A DNA stretch of 64,000 nt from CAVSQX01 sp963730225 (lineage in GTDB: Bacteria; Planctomycetota; Phycisphaerae; Tepidisphaerales; Tepidisphaeraceae). The notes beneath the pieces were generated by a model, which saw only the letters and a list, made by a program, of their open reading frames with translations, was not told the origin of the DNA and made no database searches. Where the stretch lies: the NCBI GenBank assembly GCA_963730225.1, contig CAVSQX010000002.1, positions 1,240,001 through 1,304,000 of the forward strand, written 5' to 3'. The position numbers were made by a program, and so were the translations under genes. The stretch's first letter is position 1; each line of letters opens with the position of its first letter. This document shows, one piece after another, positions 49,083 to 58,988 of this stretch.

Positions 49083-51544
49083 ATGCAGACCGCCGAACTC
49101 GAGCCGGAATTGATCAAGCCCACAGACGCCGGCGCCGACGCCGGAGCCGGCGAAAATCTCCCCAAGATTGCGATCGACGCGCTGCCGCAAATTGTCTGGA
49201 CGGCCCGGCCCAACGGTCGCTTCACGCATTTCAACCAGCGACTGTTCCAATACACGGGTCTTTCGAGCGAGGAAGCCTGCAAGGGCGCTTGGCCGCGGCC
49301 GGTACATCCGGAAGACCTGTCGCTTTGCATTTCCAAATGGCGGCGGGCGACTCGGGGCCAACGGCCGTTTGAAATTGAAATCCGAATCCGCCGGGCCAGC
49401 GATCAGACCTATCGCTGGCACCTGGTTCGCGCGATGCCGCAGCGCGACGAGCGGGGAAAAATCATCCAATGGGTGGGCATCTGCACCGACATCGACGATC
49501 AGAGCCGATCCAATCGCGCCTTGGAAATGGAGGTGGCCGAGCGGCAGATGGTGCAGGAATCGCTCAAGGAATTGGCCGACACGCTGGAGCAGCGTGTTGC
49601 CGAGCGCAGCGCCATCGCCGAGGCCCGGGCCCGGCAACTGGTGGAAGCCGAAAGCCGATTCCGCGAGTTGGCCGAGCGCATCGACGATGTGTTCTGGGTT
49701 TACGAGTTGGAAAAACAAAAGATCAGCTACGTGAATCCAGCCTACCAGAAGATCGTGGGACTCAGCGCGGCGAGTCGGTTGAAGGACGCCGATTCGTATT
49801 TGAAGCTGGTGCACGCGGAAGATCGCGCGCGTCTGGAATCGGCCGTGGAGCGCTGGAGTCGGGGCGAAAACACGGCCGAGGAATATCGCATCGTTCGGCC
49901 CGACGGAGCGGTGCGGTGGATCTGGGAGCGAGGATTTCCGATCGCGCGGCAGACGGGGGGATCTGCCGCGTGGTCGGCCTCTCAGAAGATATCACCGAAC
50001 GCAAGCAGGCGGCGGTCGATCTGACCCACGCCAAGGACGCCGCCGAAGCCGCCAGCAGAGCCAAGAGTGAATTTCTGGCCAACATGAGCCACGAGATTCG
50101 CACGCCCATGACGGCAATTCTGGGTTACACCGAGCTGATGCGGCATAACGCCCCAGGTGGCCCCGATCAGGCCGAATGCGTGCACGTGGTTCAGCGCAAC
50201 GCCAAGCATCTGCTCGATCTGATCAATAATATTCTGGACTTGTCCAAGATCGAAGCGGGGAAGATGACCGTGAGCCCGCAGACGTGCGATCTGGCTCCGC
50301 TGCTGGCGGAAGTGGCGTCGCTGATGCGAGCGCGGGCGCAGGAGAAATCGCTGAAATTCACGGTGAGCTTCGACACGGCGCTGTCGCGGAACATCCGCAC
50401 CGACGCCCTGCGCCTGCGGCAAATCCTCATGAATCTGCTGGGCAATGCCATCAAGTTTACCGAGGCCGGATCCGTGGAAATGCGGCTGAGCTGCAAAGCC
50501 GCGGGGCGGACCAGCCGGTTGCGAATCGACGTGTGCGACACCGGAATCGGAATGAGTCCCGAGCAGATCCAGCGGCTCTTTCAGCCTTTCTCGCAGGGCG
50601 AGGAATCGACAACCCGGCGCTTCGGTGGAACCGGACTTGGGCTGAGCATCAGCCGAAAACTGGCTCGCCTGCTGGGCGGTGACATCAGCGTCAAATCCAG
50701 TCCTGGAAAGGGAAGCACCTTCAGCGTCTGGATCGAAGCGGGAGCCGTCGATCATGGCGAAACGATACGAGAGCTGCGCGAATCCGTTGTTCCCGAGCGA
50801 GCCTCCGACGAACCGATCGGCGATTTCTCCCTTCATGGCAGGATCCTCCTGGTCGAGGACGGCAAAGACAATCAGCGGTTGATCTCCGCGCATCTGAAAA
50901 TGGCCGGCGCGGAGGTGGTGATCGCCGAGAACGGCAGGACGGCGGTTGATCTGGCTCAAGCGAGCCCGTTTGACGTCATCCTGATGGACATGCAGATGCC
51001 GGTGATGGATGGCTACAGTGCCGCCGCGGAGTTGAGGAAACTCCACCTGACGGTTCCGATCATCGCGCTCACGGCCCATGCCATGTCCGACGATCGCGAC
51101 CGTTGCGTCGCCAGCGGATGCACCGATTACCTGACCAAGCCGGTGCAGCGCGATTGCCTGCTGCAAACCGTGGCACGCTATCTCGGCCACCCCGCATCGC
51201 CGCCGCCGGAAAAATCGAAAAGGATTCGCAGCAGCATGGGGGACCAGCCCGAGATGAGTACCATCATCCGTGAATTCGTCGATGATTTGCCGGGTGAGGC
51301 TGCAAAAATAGAGGATGCCATGAAGCGCAGCGATCTGGAAACGCTGCGACGGATCGTGCATCAGCTTCGGGGAGCGTGCGGCGGATACGGGTTTGACATC
51401 GGCACCGAATGTGCGGCCGAGGTTGAGGAATTGCTCAAATCGGCGCCGGGGGCCGCGGGAACGATCGAAAAAATCAATTCCTTGGTTCAACTTATTGGCT
51501 CCTTTGAGGCTTTCGATGGCGTCAAGCTTGCCGTAGCCGAATAA
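49083..51544 (+). CDS. Hybrid histidine kinase: PAS-PAS-HisKA-HATPase-REC-Hpt (frame broken near 49960)
   Basis: About 820 aa once a G6 run near 49958 is read as G7 (IARQTGGICRVVGLSEDITERKQ). PAS at about 28-140, a helical linker (EMEVAERQMVQESLKEL), second PAS to about 300, HisKA with phospho-His in NMSHEIRTPM (~330), HATPase (~442-552) with NAIKFTEAG, DTGIGMS and FGGTGLGLSISR, receiver domain (~582-699; Asp in ILMDMQMP, Lys in LTKPV), and C-terminal Hpt (~722-799) with His in VHQLRGACGGYGF. No transmembrane helix was seen, so it is a cytoplasmic sensor. A full internal phosphorelay is present. The response regulator 78 bp downstream is a likely output. Confidence 0.87.
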
Positions 51545-51621
51545 CCCCGTTTAGCCCCCGCTGATTCACCGTGGGCTGGGCGGGGGATGCAAAGAAATCC
51601 AAGCAACGCAGGAGTTCGCAG

Positions 51622-52512
51622 ATGCCGCAGAATGTTTTGATCGCAGACGATTCCATGTCGATGCACGAGTTGGTTCGGGTGCACCTTCAGCGTGATGGCT
51701 TGGCGCTGCATTGCGTCAACGACGGTGAATCGGCTCTTTCCGCGGCGGCGTCGCTGCGGCCGGAATTGATTCTGCTGGATGTTGACATGCCGCGCCTGGA
51801 CGGATTTGAAGTCTGCAAACGGCTCAAGGCCAATTCGATGACGGCGGGGGTGCCGATTATTTTTCTCACCGCCGACGCCGTCGCCATGGACAAGGTCAAG
51901 GGGTTGGATCTGGGGGCGGCCGATTACATCTGTAAGCCGTTCAAGCCCGACGAGCTGCGGGCACGGGTGCGATCGGTGCTGCGAGCCAAGCATCAACTGG
52001 ACAAAACCGCGCTGGTCGATGCGTTGAGCGGCTGCTGGAACCGGGCCTATTTTGACGTGCATCTGCCGGTGCAACTCTCGGCGGCCAAGCGATCGGGTCT
52101 GCCGCTGGCATGCATCGTGGCGGATGTGGATCGGCTGCGGGCCATCAACGCTCGTCATGGCCAATCCGCCGGCGACGACGTGCTGAAATCCATCGGACGA
52201 ATTCTTCTGGGCGGCTGCCGGGCTGCGGATATCGTTTGTCGGCTGCAAGAGGGAACGTTTGCCATCCTGATGCCTGGAACCGCCAGCAAGAGCGCCGCCC
52301 AGATTGCCGAGCGGCTGCGCAGCGAAATCGAGCGGCAGCTGAAATTCAGTGGATCGACCGAACTTCATGCGACGTGCAGCTTCGGCGTGGCCGACACGCT
52401 CAGTACGCCGCAGACGCTGGTTGATCGCGCCGACGCCGCGGCGTGTTGGGCCAAGCGCGAAGGACGCAATTGCGTTTCCGTCTCGCGCTGCACAGATCGG
52501 CAGGCGGCCTGA
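51622..52512 (+). CDS. Response regulator with degenerate GGDEF domain
   Basis: 296 residues from ATG 51622, with AGGAG eight bases upstream; an in-frame start at 51571 is rejected. The N-terminal receiver has acidic pair Asp9/Asp10, phosphoacceptor Asp53 (LLDVDMPRLDG) and Lys105 (ICKPFKP). The C-terminal half has the diguanylate-cyclase fold (DALSGCWNRAYFD, VADVDRLRAINARHG, SAGDDVL). The GGDEF signature itself is QEGTF (residues 209-213), so the metal-binding and catalytic acids are missing. It is therefore probably not a cyclase but a c-di-GMP/GTP-sensing or protein-interaction output. It follows the hybrid kinase by 78 bp. Confidence 0.88.
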   Translation: MPQNVLIADDSMSMHELVRVHLQRDGLALHCVNDGESALSAAASLRPELILLDVDMPRLDGFEVCKRLKANSMTAGVPIIFLTADAVAMDKVKGLDLGAADYICKPFKPDELRARVRSVLRAKHQLDKTALVDALSGCWNRAYFDVHLPVQLSAAKRSGLPLACIVADVDRLRAINARHGQSAGDDVLKSIGRILLGGCRAADIVCRLQEGTFAILMPGTASKSAAQIAERLRSEIERQLKFSGSTELHATCSFGVADTLSTPQTLVDRADAAACWAKREGRNCVSVSRCTDRQAA

Positions 52513-52566
52513 CGGCAACGCCCGGGCTTGACGCTTGGCCCTTGCCCGCCGACCATTCCCTCGGGA

Positions 52567-54260
52567 ATGAACGCGGGCAAATGGCATGGACGCATTTTGC
52601 TGCTGCTGGCCGGTGTGGCGCTGCTGACGGCGGCCTTCGCCCCGGTCGGGCAGTTCTATCTCGCCTGGATCGGCCTGGTTCCCTGGCTGTTGGTCGTCGC
52701 GAATTGCAAATCCTATCGCTCCGCTTTCCTCTGGAGCTGGCTGGCCGGAACTCTCTTCTTCATCGCCAACATGTGGTGGATGGCGTACGTCACCCTTCCG
52801 GGCATGATCGCGCTGATGGGGCTGCTGGGAATTTTCTGGGGATACGCCGGCGTCATCATTCGCGGCGGAAGATTGCTGGTGGCGCCCAAAGACGGTGGAC
52901 GGTTTGCATTCCTGCGAATCGCCCTGATCGCCGCCATCTGGGTCGCTGCAAGCGAATGGTTTCGCGGAAGTTGGCCGTGGAGCGGATTGCCGTGGTTGTA
53001 TCTGGGATACACCCAGACGCCGGTGCTGGCGGTCTGTCAAATCGCGGACATCACCGGCGTCTGCGGAATCTCGTTTCTGATCGCGATGTGCAACGCCTGG
53101 CTGGCGCTGCTGGCGCTCAATGGCTGGAGCATCCGCGGACTGCGCACTTCGGCGATCGTCTCGGCGGCACTGGTGGCGGCGACGTGCGGCTACGGGCTGT
53201 TTCGCCTGCAACATGAGCCGCTCACCGCCGGTCCGGATGTATTGGTCGTGCAGCCGAACTATCCGCAGGACAATTCTGGTCAGAAAGGGGCGGACCCGGT
53301 TCAGATGTTGGATTTCCACTTCCGCGAAACGCGCCGGATGCTTGCGATGCCTGGCGGAATCGATCTGGTGGTTTGGTCGGAAACGATGATGCCGCCGATG
53401 AACGCGCAATCGATGCAGCATTATCACGAATTGGTGAAGTCGGGATCGGCCGACCAGTGGAGCAAGGATTTCACGTGGTTACTGGATTGGTCGCAGCGCG
53501 GGGCAATGCAAATCGCCCAGCAATTTCACGTAGGCCTGCTCACCGGCGGGGAATACTGGGACGATTTTCATCCCGAGGCTGGATCTGAAATGGCGGCCGA
53601 TCGCCGCAACGTCACGTACTTTTACGATCGGCAGGGGAACTTCAGCGATCTGCGCTACGACAAGATTCACCTGGTTCCCTTCGGCGAGTTCACGCCGTTT
53701 CGATACACGATTCCATGGTTGTATCGATTGATGGTTCGCATGGGCCCCCCCGACATGCAGTATTATTTCTTGCAGGCCGGAAGCGAGGATCGACTGACGG
53801 TCTTCCCGTTGCAGCACCGGCAGGCGGGCCGCCGTGGCGGCTGGTGACGCCGATCTGTTTTGAGGACATTGATGCCCCGCTGTGCGCCCGGATGTTTCGT
53901 CCGTCGGCCGACGATCCGGACCGCAAACGGGCCGACGTGCTGGTGAATGTGACCAACGACGGCTGGTTCCACGCCAACGAGAACGCGCAGCATTTGCAGG
54001 CGGCGACGTTTCGCAGTATCGAGAACCGTGTTCCAACCGCGCGGGCGGTGAACACGGGCATCAGCGGCTTCGTCGACCCGCTGGGACACACCAGCGGATT
54101 GATCGAGCCGCGCACCGAAGGAACGAGCGTCGGAGTGCTGATGCTCTGCTCGCGGGTGACGTTTTTCACGCGGCACGGAGAGGTTTTTGCCTTGGGCTGC
54201 GCCATCGTGACGGTTTTGACGGTGCTGGGATCGCTGGTGGCATGGATGATGGGAAAATGA
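52567..54260 (+). CDS. lnt: Apolipoprotein N-acyltransferase (frame broken near 53810)
   Basis: About 564 aa. Restoring one C in the CCC run near 53808 joins LTVFPVAAPAGGPPW to RLVTPICFED. The N-terminal half has about eight helices, then the nitrilase-like domain: Glu ~272 (VVWSETMMP), Lys ~366 (YDKIHLVPFGEFTPF) and Cys in ICFEDIDAP form the catalytic triad, all present. The enzyme adds the third acyl chain to lipoproteins on the outer face of the inner membrane. NVTNDGWFHANENAQHLQAATFRSIENRVPTARAVNTGISG is the usual C-terminal signature. ATG 52567 is preferred to an upstream TTG at 52528; neither has a strong site. It precedes a predicted lipoprotein gene by 25 bp. Confidence 0.87.
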
Positions 54261-54285
54261 TCCTGAGGATTTTTAGGAAAGAGCT

Positions 54286-55288
54286 ATGCGGCACTTATTC
54301 GTATTTGCAGCGGCGGCGTTGATCTTGGGTGCATGCGGTTGTGCGGCGCGCTCGCCATCGCAGCCAAGGGAATTTCTCCCCAAGCCGCTGCCGCCGGTGC
54401 CCCCGTTGAAGCCGATGCCGATCGACGCTGGATTGCAGGCGCAGGCGAAGGCGGAAGTGCTGGCAACGCTCAAGTCGTCCGATCCGGTGTTGCGGGCGCA
54501 CGCACTGGAGGTGGTCAAGACGGCGAATCTGCCCGATGCCGGGACGCTGATCATCGCGGCGATGGACGATCCGTCGCCGCTGGTGCGCAAGGCGGCGGCG
54601 CTAGCGGCGGGGGAGCTGCGTGTGACGGCGGCCAAGGATCGGCTGCTGGGCGCGCTGGACCAGGCGAAAACGCCGCAGCGCATGGCGACGATCTTCGCGC
54701 TGCATCGGCTGGGGGACACGGAGTATTCGCATGAATTTGAATCGACGGCCGCCGATCCCAGCCCGTACGTGCGTGCCGACACCGCTTTCATGCTGGGCCT
54801 GCTGGGCGAGAAAAGCGCGACGCCGATCTTGCGCCACATGATGGACAAGGATCCCGACCCGTCGGTTCGTCTGGAGGCGGCGGCCGCGCTGTGGAGAATG
54901 GACGATGAGTCGGGGCTGGACGATTTGGTCGGAGCGACCATCAGCATCTATCCGGACGATCAAAAAATCGCGCTGTTTGCCTTGGCCTCGCCGCGCGATA
55001 CGCGGGTGCTGGGACACATCGAAGGGCAGCTGACCAACGATGATCTGGGCGTTGCCTTGGTGGCAGCGCGGGCGGCGGGAGTGCTTGCATCGGACGACGG
55101 CTACGGCGTGGCGCTCCAAGGCGCGAGCCGACCCAGCGTCGTCTAATCGGGCGCTGGCGGCGATGGCAATGGGCGATATCGGCCGATCCGATGCTCAGCC
55201 CGTTTTACAGAAATTGCTGGCAGACGCCGATCCGGATGTGCGCCTGGCGGCCGCGGGAGCATTGCTGGAAATCGGAAAAAATCACTGA
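54286..55288 (+). CDS. HEAT-repeat lipoprotein (frame broken near 55110)
   Basis: About 333 aa; removing one G near 55112 joins YGVALQ to ARADPASSNRALAAMAM. The signal peptide has the lipobox LGAC with acylated Cys17. After a Pro-rich linker, HEAT/PBS-lyase-like helical repeats run to the end (AALAAGELRVTAAKDRLLGALD, VRADTAFMLGLLGEKSATPILRHMM, VRLEAAAALWRM, VRLAAAGALLEIG). Such proteins act as scaffolds, and the ligand is unknown. AGGAAAG precedes ATG 54286. Close linkage to lnt, which would process its N-terminus, is suggestive. Confidence 0.82.
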
Positions 55289-55343
55289 CATTTCCCCCGC
55301 GCGATCCGCCCCATTCAGCTCCGCGTGAAAGCACGCCGGGCTC

Positions 55344-56276
55344 TCAGCGACGCAACAAAACATCCGCCACGCCCAGCCCGCAGAGCACCAGGCTGATGAC
55401 GCCGTTGACCGTGAAGAACGCCACGTTGACTTTGGAGAGGTCGGTCGGCTTCACCAGAGAATGTTCGACGATCAGCAGGACGGCGGCGGCGGCGACGCCG
55501 ATCCAGTAGAGGGTTCCCAGTTCGGGCGTGGATCGTCCCAGCAGAACCAGCATGGCCAGGCAAGCCAGGTGCGTCAGGCGGGCCACCTTCAGCGCCGATC
55601 CGATGCCCAGTTTGGCGGGGATTGAAAAAAGCCCCTGCTGCACGTCGAAGGCGTAATCCTGACAGGCGTAGATGATGTCGAAGCCGGCGGTCCAAAGCAG
55701 AACGGCCGCGAACATGTACAGCGGTGGAGCGTCGATCGTTCCCTTGACGGCGATCCACGCGCACAGCGGCGCCAACGCCAGCGCGGCGCCGAGATAAAAA
55801 TGGCAAAGCCGGGTGAAGCGCTTGAGAAACGGATAGCCGCCCAGAAAAATCAGCACCAGCGGGGAGAGCGCCGGCGGCCAGAAATTGCGGTAAAAAAACC
55901 AGAATCCCGCGGCCGAGGCGATGAAAACAATCGCGCAGAGAATCATGGATACTGCGACGAATCGGACGCTCAATCGGCCGCTGGGAAGGGCGCGGCGGGC
56001 GGTGCGAGGATTCTTCGCATCGCTGTCGGCGTCGAAAAGACGATTGGCGGCCATGGCAAATGTTCTCGCCGCCACCATGCACAGCACGATCAATCCGAGT
56101 TGCCCGAGCTTCAGACCGCCGGGCGATCGGGAGGCGGCAAGGACGGTCGCAAGAATTGCCCAGGGGAGAGCAAAGACGCTGTGATGGAGTTTGATGTCGC
56201 CGGCCAGCGCGGAAAAGCGGTGGACGATGGACGATGGAGGATGGAGGATCGAGGATGGCAAGGCAGACGGCTCCAC
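55344..56276 (-). CDS. ubiA: UbiA-family prenyltransferase (quinone biosynthesis; MqnP/UbiA-like)
   Basis: About 310 aa of membrane protein with 8-9 helices. The first Asp-rich motif NRLFDADSDAKNPRTARRALP and second YACQDYAFDVQQG are the prenyl-diphosphate/Mg2+ sites of UbiA enzymes. It attaches a polyprenyl chain to an aromatic acid. With ubiX, ubiD and ubiE adjacent, it fits the late steps of menaquinone synthesis by the futalosine route (MqnP) or ubiquinone-type chemistry; no mqnA-D or ubiC is in the window to decide. The start is uncertain: GTG 56276 follows the ubiX stop by 1 bp, but the next ~15 codons are encoded by a simple GATGGA-type repeat, and the conserved part starts at RFSALAGDIKLHHS. 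Start alternatives include TTG. Confidence 0.85.
   Translation of the reverse strand: MEPSALPSSILHPPSSIVHRFSALAGDIKLHHSVFALPWAILATVLAASRSPGGLKLGQLGLIVLCMVAARTFAMAANRLFDADSDAKNPRTARRALPSGRLSVRFVAVSMILCAIVFIASAAGFWFFYRNFWPPALSPLVLIFLGGYPFLKRFTRLCHFYLGAALALAPLCAWIAVKGTIDAPPLYMFAAVLLWTAGFDIIYACQDYAFDVQQGLFSIPAKLGIGSALKVARLTHLACLAMLVLLGRSTPELGTLYWIGVAAAAVLLIVEHSLVKPTDLSKVNVAFFTVNGVISLVLCGLGVADVLLRR
56219..56258. repeat. GATGGA-type simple repeat at the ubiA 5' end
   Basis: Tandem degenerate GGATGGA/GGACGATGG units over 40 bp, read on the minus strand as CATCC-rich codons for PSSILHPPSSIV. The same unit occurs in the palindrome at 63900-63953. Confidence 0.6.
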
Positions 56277-56277
56277 C

Positions 56278-56877
56278 CTAGTCGCGCGGGACGAGACGAT
56301 TTTTCTTCGGATCCCACCGCGTCTCCATGGCGTGCGGCACCGCAAGCAAATCGAGTAATTTGCCCGCGACGAAATCGACGATCTCACCGATCGTCGTCGG
56401 ATTGAGATAAAACCCCGGATTCGCCGGAGCCAGGATCACGCCGGCGTCGGTGAGAGTTTTGTAATTGTTGACATCGATCGGCGAAAGCGGCATTTCGCGA
56501 TGGACGAGAATCAGCCGGCGGCGCTCCTTGAGCGTCACGGCGGCGGCGCGGGCGATGAGATTGTCGCCGATGCCGTGGGCGACGGCCGCCAGCGTGTTGC
56601 TGCTGCACGGAACGATCACCATGCCATCGTGCAGAAAACTTCCGCTGGCGATTTTCGCGCCGACATCGTTGTAGTTGTAGAGCGTGATCGTGTGTTTGTC
56701 GGAGCCGGCCAGCGTCGGCAGATCGGGCGTTTCCATTCCCAGTTCATCGTGCAGCAACCGCCGGCCCAGCGGTGAAATCACCAAATGTACGTGCACGCCT
56801 GCCGCGACCAAACCCTGAAGAAAACGTTGGGCGTACAACGCGCCGCTGGCGCCGGTGATAGCAGTGACGATATTCAC
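56278..56877 (-). CDS. ubiX: Flavin prenyltransferase UbiX
   Basis: 199 residues, standard length. UbiX joins dimethylallyl phosphate to FMN to make prenylated FMN, the cofactor of UbiD. The FMN-binding start ITGASGALYAQRFL, the PCSSNTLAAVAHGIGDNLIARAA core, and REMPLSPIDVNNYKTLTDAGVILAPANPGFY near the C-terminus are all present. The stop is 1 bp before the tentative ubiA start, and ubiD lies 3.7 kb away in the same cluster. Confidence 0.95.
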   Translation of the reverse strand: MNIVTAITGASGALYAQRFLQGLVAAGVHVHLVISPLGRRLLHDELGMETPDLPTLAGSDKHTITLYNYNDVGAKIASGSFLHDGMVIVPCSSNTLAAVAHGIGDNLIARAAAVTLKERRRLILVHREMPLSPIDVNNYKTLTDAGVILAPANPGFYLNPTTIGEIVDFVAGKLLDLLAVPHAMETRWDPKKNRLVPRD

Positions 56878-56916
56878 GATGACATCATACGCAAAAATGA
56901 GCCGGAGAATCCAGAA

Positions 56917-57180
56917 TTATCCATTGACGCGCGGCGGCGATTTCAGTTCTCGTATCGGCTCGCCGCATTCGGAACATCGATCCCGGCTGTGGCGAAGATC
57001 GTATCCGCAGCGCATGCACAAGCCGTGACCGAGTCGGTGGCGGTCGCGGCGTATGGCCATCAAAAGCCACGCCGTCCAAACCAGCCCACCGAGCAGGGAA
57101 AACAATCCGCTGGCGATCATCGCAACCCGAACCACCGGCAATGCGGCGTTGGGGGCGACGGTGAATGCGGCAAGCAGCAT
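56917..57180 (-). CDS. Small membrane protein with CxxCGYDLR zinc ribbon
   Basis: 87 residues from ATG 57180, which lies just after the ubiE stop; a GTG at 57210 overlapping ubiE is the alternative. Two hydrophobic helices (MLLAAFTVAPNAALPVV; IASGLFSLLGGLVWTAWLLMA) are followed by CMRCGYDLRHSRDRCSECGEPI. The same ribbon type is seen in the protein at 38430-38708. The cytoplasmic ribbon and unknown role are inferred. It sits between ubiE and ubiX on the same strand and may be co-transcribed. Confidence 0.75.
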   Translation of the reverse strand: MLLAAFTVAPNAALPVVRVAMIASGLFSLLGGLVWTAWLLMAIRRDRHRLGHGLCMRCGYDLRHSRDRCSECGEPIRELKSPPRVNG

Positions 57181-57185
57181 GGCGG

Positions 57186-57992
57186 TTACACGCGCACTCC
57201 ACGATAGCACACACAGATGCCAAACGTCATCGGGAATTGCTCGACACGGTTGAATCCGGCGGCCGTCAGCATTTCCGCCATCCGCGGCCGATCGATGAAC
57301 GTGCGCACGCTTTGCGGAAGATATTTGTACGCCCCGGTTTTGTCGCCGCTGATAAGCGTGGCGGTGCGCGGAAGAATCTGGCGAAAGTAAAAATTAAAAA
57401 GCCCGCGCATCAGCGGGTTGGTGGGTGTCGAAAACTCCAGCAGAATCACGCGCCCGCCCGGCCGCAGAATGCGATGGAATTCGGCGATCGCCGCGCTCGG
57501 ATCCACGACGTTGCGAATGCCGAAGGCGATGGAAACAACGTCACAGCACTGATCGGGTAGCGGAAGTGACTGGGCGTCGCCGTTGACATAGCGGATGCAA
57601 CTGGCCAAATCGTTGAAGCCGCCCTTTCGGCGTGCCAGCGGAAGCATCTCGAACGTGAAATCGACGCCGATGTACTGGGGATCAGGCAATTCGTTCAGCG
57701 GCGTCGATCCCAAAAAATCTCCGACGCTCCGAAACGCTTCGATCAAATCTCCCGTGCCGCAGGCGACATCAACGACCACCTCGCGCGGCTTGAGGCCCGC
57801 CAGCTTCACCGCTTTCCTTCGCCATCCCTGATCCATCCACAACGTGTGCAGCCTGTTATTCAGATCGTAACTGGGCGCGATCGCCGCAAACATCTGCTGA
57901 ACCCGCCGGCGTTTGTCCGCGACGATGTGCGGATTCTTCAGCAAATCGTCGTCCCAAGCGGAGTTTTTTTCGGGGATTGTGGCTTGGACCAT
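57186..57992 (-). CDS. ubiE: Ubiquinone/menaquinone biosynthesis C-methyltransferase
   Basis: 268 residues from ATG 57992. The open frame continues upstream to 58922 but that part is the antisense of the aminotransferase. SAM-binding motif I is VVDVACGTGDLIEAF. The UbiE signatures YDLNNRLHTLWMDQGWRR, VNGDAQSLPLPDQCCDVVSIAFGIRNV and RILRPGGRVILLEFSTP are intact, with SGDKTGAYKYLPQSVRTF and the usual C-terminus. It methylates demethylmenaquinone or the ubiquinone ring at the last stage. It is divergent from the aminotransferase, with 123 bp between starts. Confidence 0.95.
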   Translation of the reverse strand: MVQATIPEKNSAWDDDLLKNPHIVADKRRRVQQMFAAIAPSYDLNNRLHTLWMDQGWRRKAVKLAGLKPREVVVDVACGTGDLIEAFRSVGDFLGSTPLNELPDPQYIGVDFTFEMLPLARRKGGFNDLASCIRYVNGDAQSLPLPDQCCDVVSIAFGIRNVVDPSAAIAEFHRILRPGGRVILLEFSTPTNPLMRGLFNFYFRQILPRTATLISGDKTGAYKYLPQSVRTFIDRPRMAEMLTAAGFNRVEQFPMTFGICVCYRGVRV

Positions 57993-58115
57993 TGGAATCT
58001 GAATCCGCGGATTATAAGATGTGAGCCGGGAACCGCCCAATATCACAACATGTTTCACGTTGAAGAGCTTCCCGCTGAATCGGCGGGCCGATTCTGGGCA
58101 GAAAATGTGTCTCCG

Positions 58116-58988
58116 ATGAACGAATCGATCTGGCTGAACGGAAAGATCGTGCCGATGAGCGAGGCGCGGCTGGGCGTGGAGGATCGGGGTTTTCAGTTCG
58201 CCGACGGGGTTTACGAAGTGATTCGGCTCTACGGCGGCAAGCCGTTTGCGCTGGAAGCGCATCTTCAGCGGCTGTGGAACAGCGCGGTGGAAATTCAGCT
58301 CACGCCTCCGCTGACGACCGACGCCCTGGCGAAGGAAATTCAAAAACTGATCGCGCACGTCGGGGCAACCGATGGGATGATTTATCTGCAACTGACCCGG
58401 GGTGTAGCACCGCGCGGGCATCTGTTTCCCGAGATCGCCGAACCCACGCTGCTGTTTTACATCCGGCCTTTGAGCGAAGCCATTGGCGTGGGCGAAGGAG
58501 TGAAACTGCTGGCCGTCGCCGACGATCGGTGGAAGCGCTGCTGGATCAAGTCGATCGCGCTGCTGCCGAACGTATTGGCGAAAAATGCCGCGGTGGCGGC
58601 GGGGGCGGACGAGGCAGTTTACATCGACAGCGGTTTTATCACCGAATGCGCCTCGAGCAATTTTTTTGCGGTTATTAATGAAAAGCTGGTGACGCATCCG
58701 GTGGGAAGCAAGGTGCTGCCGGGCGTGACGCGGGCGGTGATTTTGAAGTTGGCCGAGGAAATGGGCATCGAAGTGGACGAGCGGGCAGTGCGGGAAGAGG
58801 AGGCGCCGCGCGCCCAGGAAATTTTCATCAGCAGCACAACGCGCCAGATCGGTTGGGTTTCGCGCTGGAACGATATTTACATCGGACGGGGTTGTTGCGG
58901 GCCGATCACGTTGGCGCTGCATGAACGATTACAGCGGCACATCCACCGCGAGACCGCCGCCGAGCCCGCGAAAATCATGGCGGGTTAG
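58116..58988 (+). CDS. Class IV PLP aminotransferase, D-amino-acid transaminase-like
   Basis: 290 residues from ATG 58116, which gives the family N-terminus SIWLNGKIVPMSEARLGVEDRGFQFADGVYEVIRLY; an upstream ATG at 58050 adds an unsupported leader. The PLP Lys is in WIKSIALLPNVLAK, and ECASSNFFAV contacts the cofactor. IYLQLTRGVAPRGHLFP is the pattern of D-amino-acid transaminases rather than IlvE or PabC, so supply of D-Glu/D-Ala for peptidoglycan is the likely role; branched-chain or ADC-lyase activity cannot be excluded. The stop overlaps the ubiD stop by 4 bp, convergent. Confidence 0.87.
   Translation: MNESIWLNGKIVPMSEARLGVEDRGFQFADGVYEVIRLYGGKPFALEAHLQRLWNSAVEIQLTPPLTTDALAKEIQKLIAHVGATDGMIYLQLTRGVAPRGHLFPEIAEPTLLFYIRPLSEAIGVGEGVKLLAVADDRWKRCWIKSIALLPNVLAKNAAVAAGADEAVYIDSGFITECASSNFFAVINEKLVTHPVGSKVLPGVTRAVILKLAEEMGIEVDERAVREEEAPRAQEIFISSTTRQIGWVSRWNDIYIGRGCCGPITLALHERLQRHIHRETAAEPAKIMAG

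Noticed and set aside
49083..51544. Programmed ribosomal frameshifting as the cause of the frame breaks
   Set aside because: Breaks occur in both directions across unrelated housekeeping genes such as rpiA and lnt, without a common slippery site plus structure. Consensus error is simpler.
51487..53427. Minus-strand open frame of 646 codons
   Set aside because: It is the antisense of the response regulator and lnt. The translation is rich in Arg, His, Gln and Pro with no domain pattern, typical of GC-rich shadow frames.
57993..58922. Upstream in-frame extension of ubiE
   Set aside because: It runs antisense through the aminotransferase gene and has no UbiE homology. The ATG at 57992 gives a standard-length protein.
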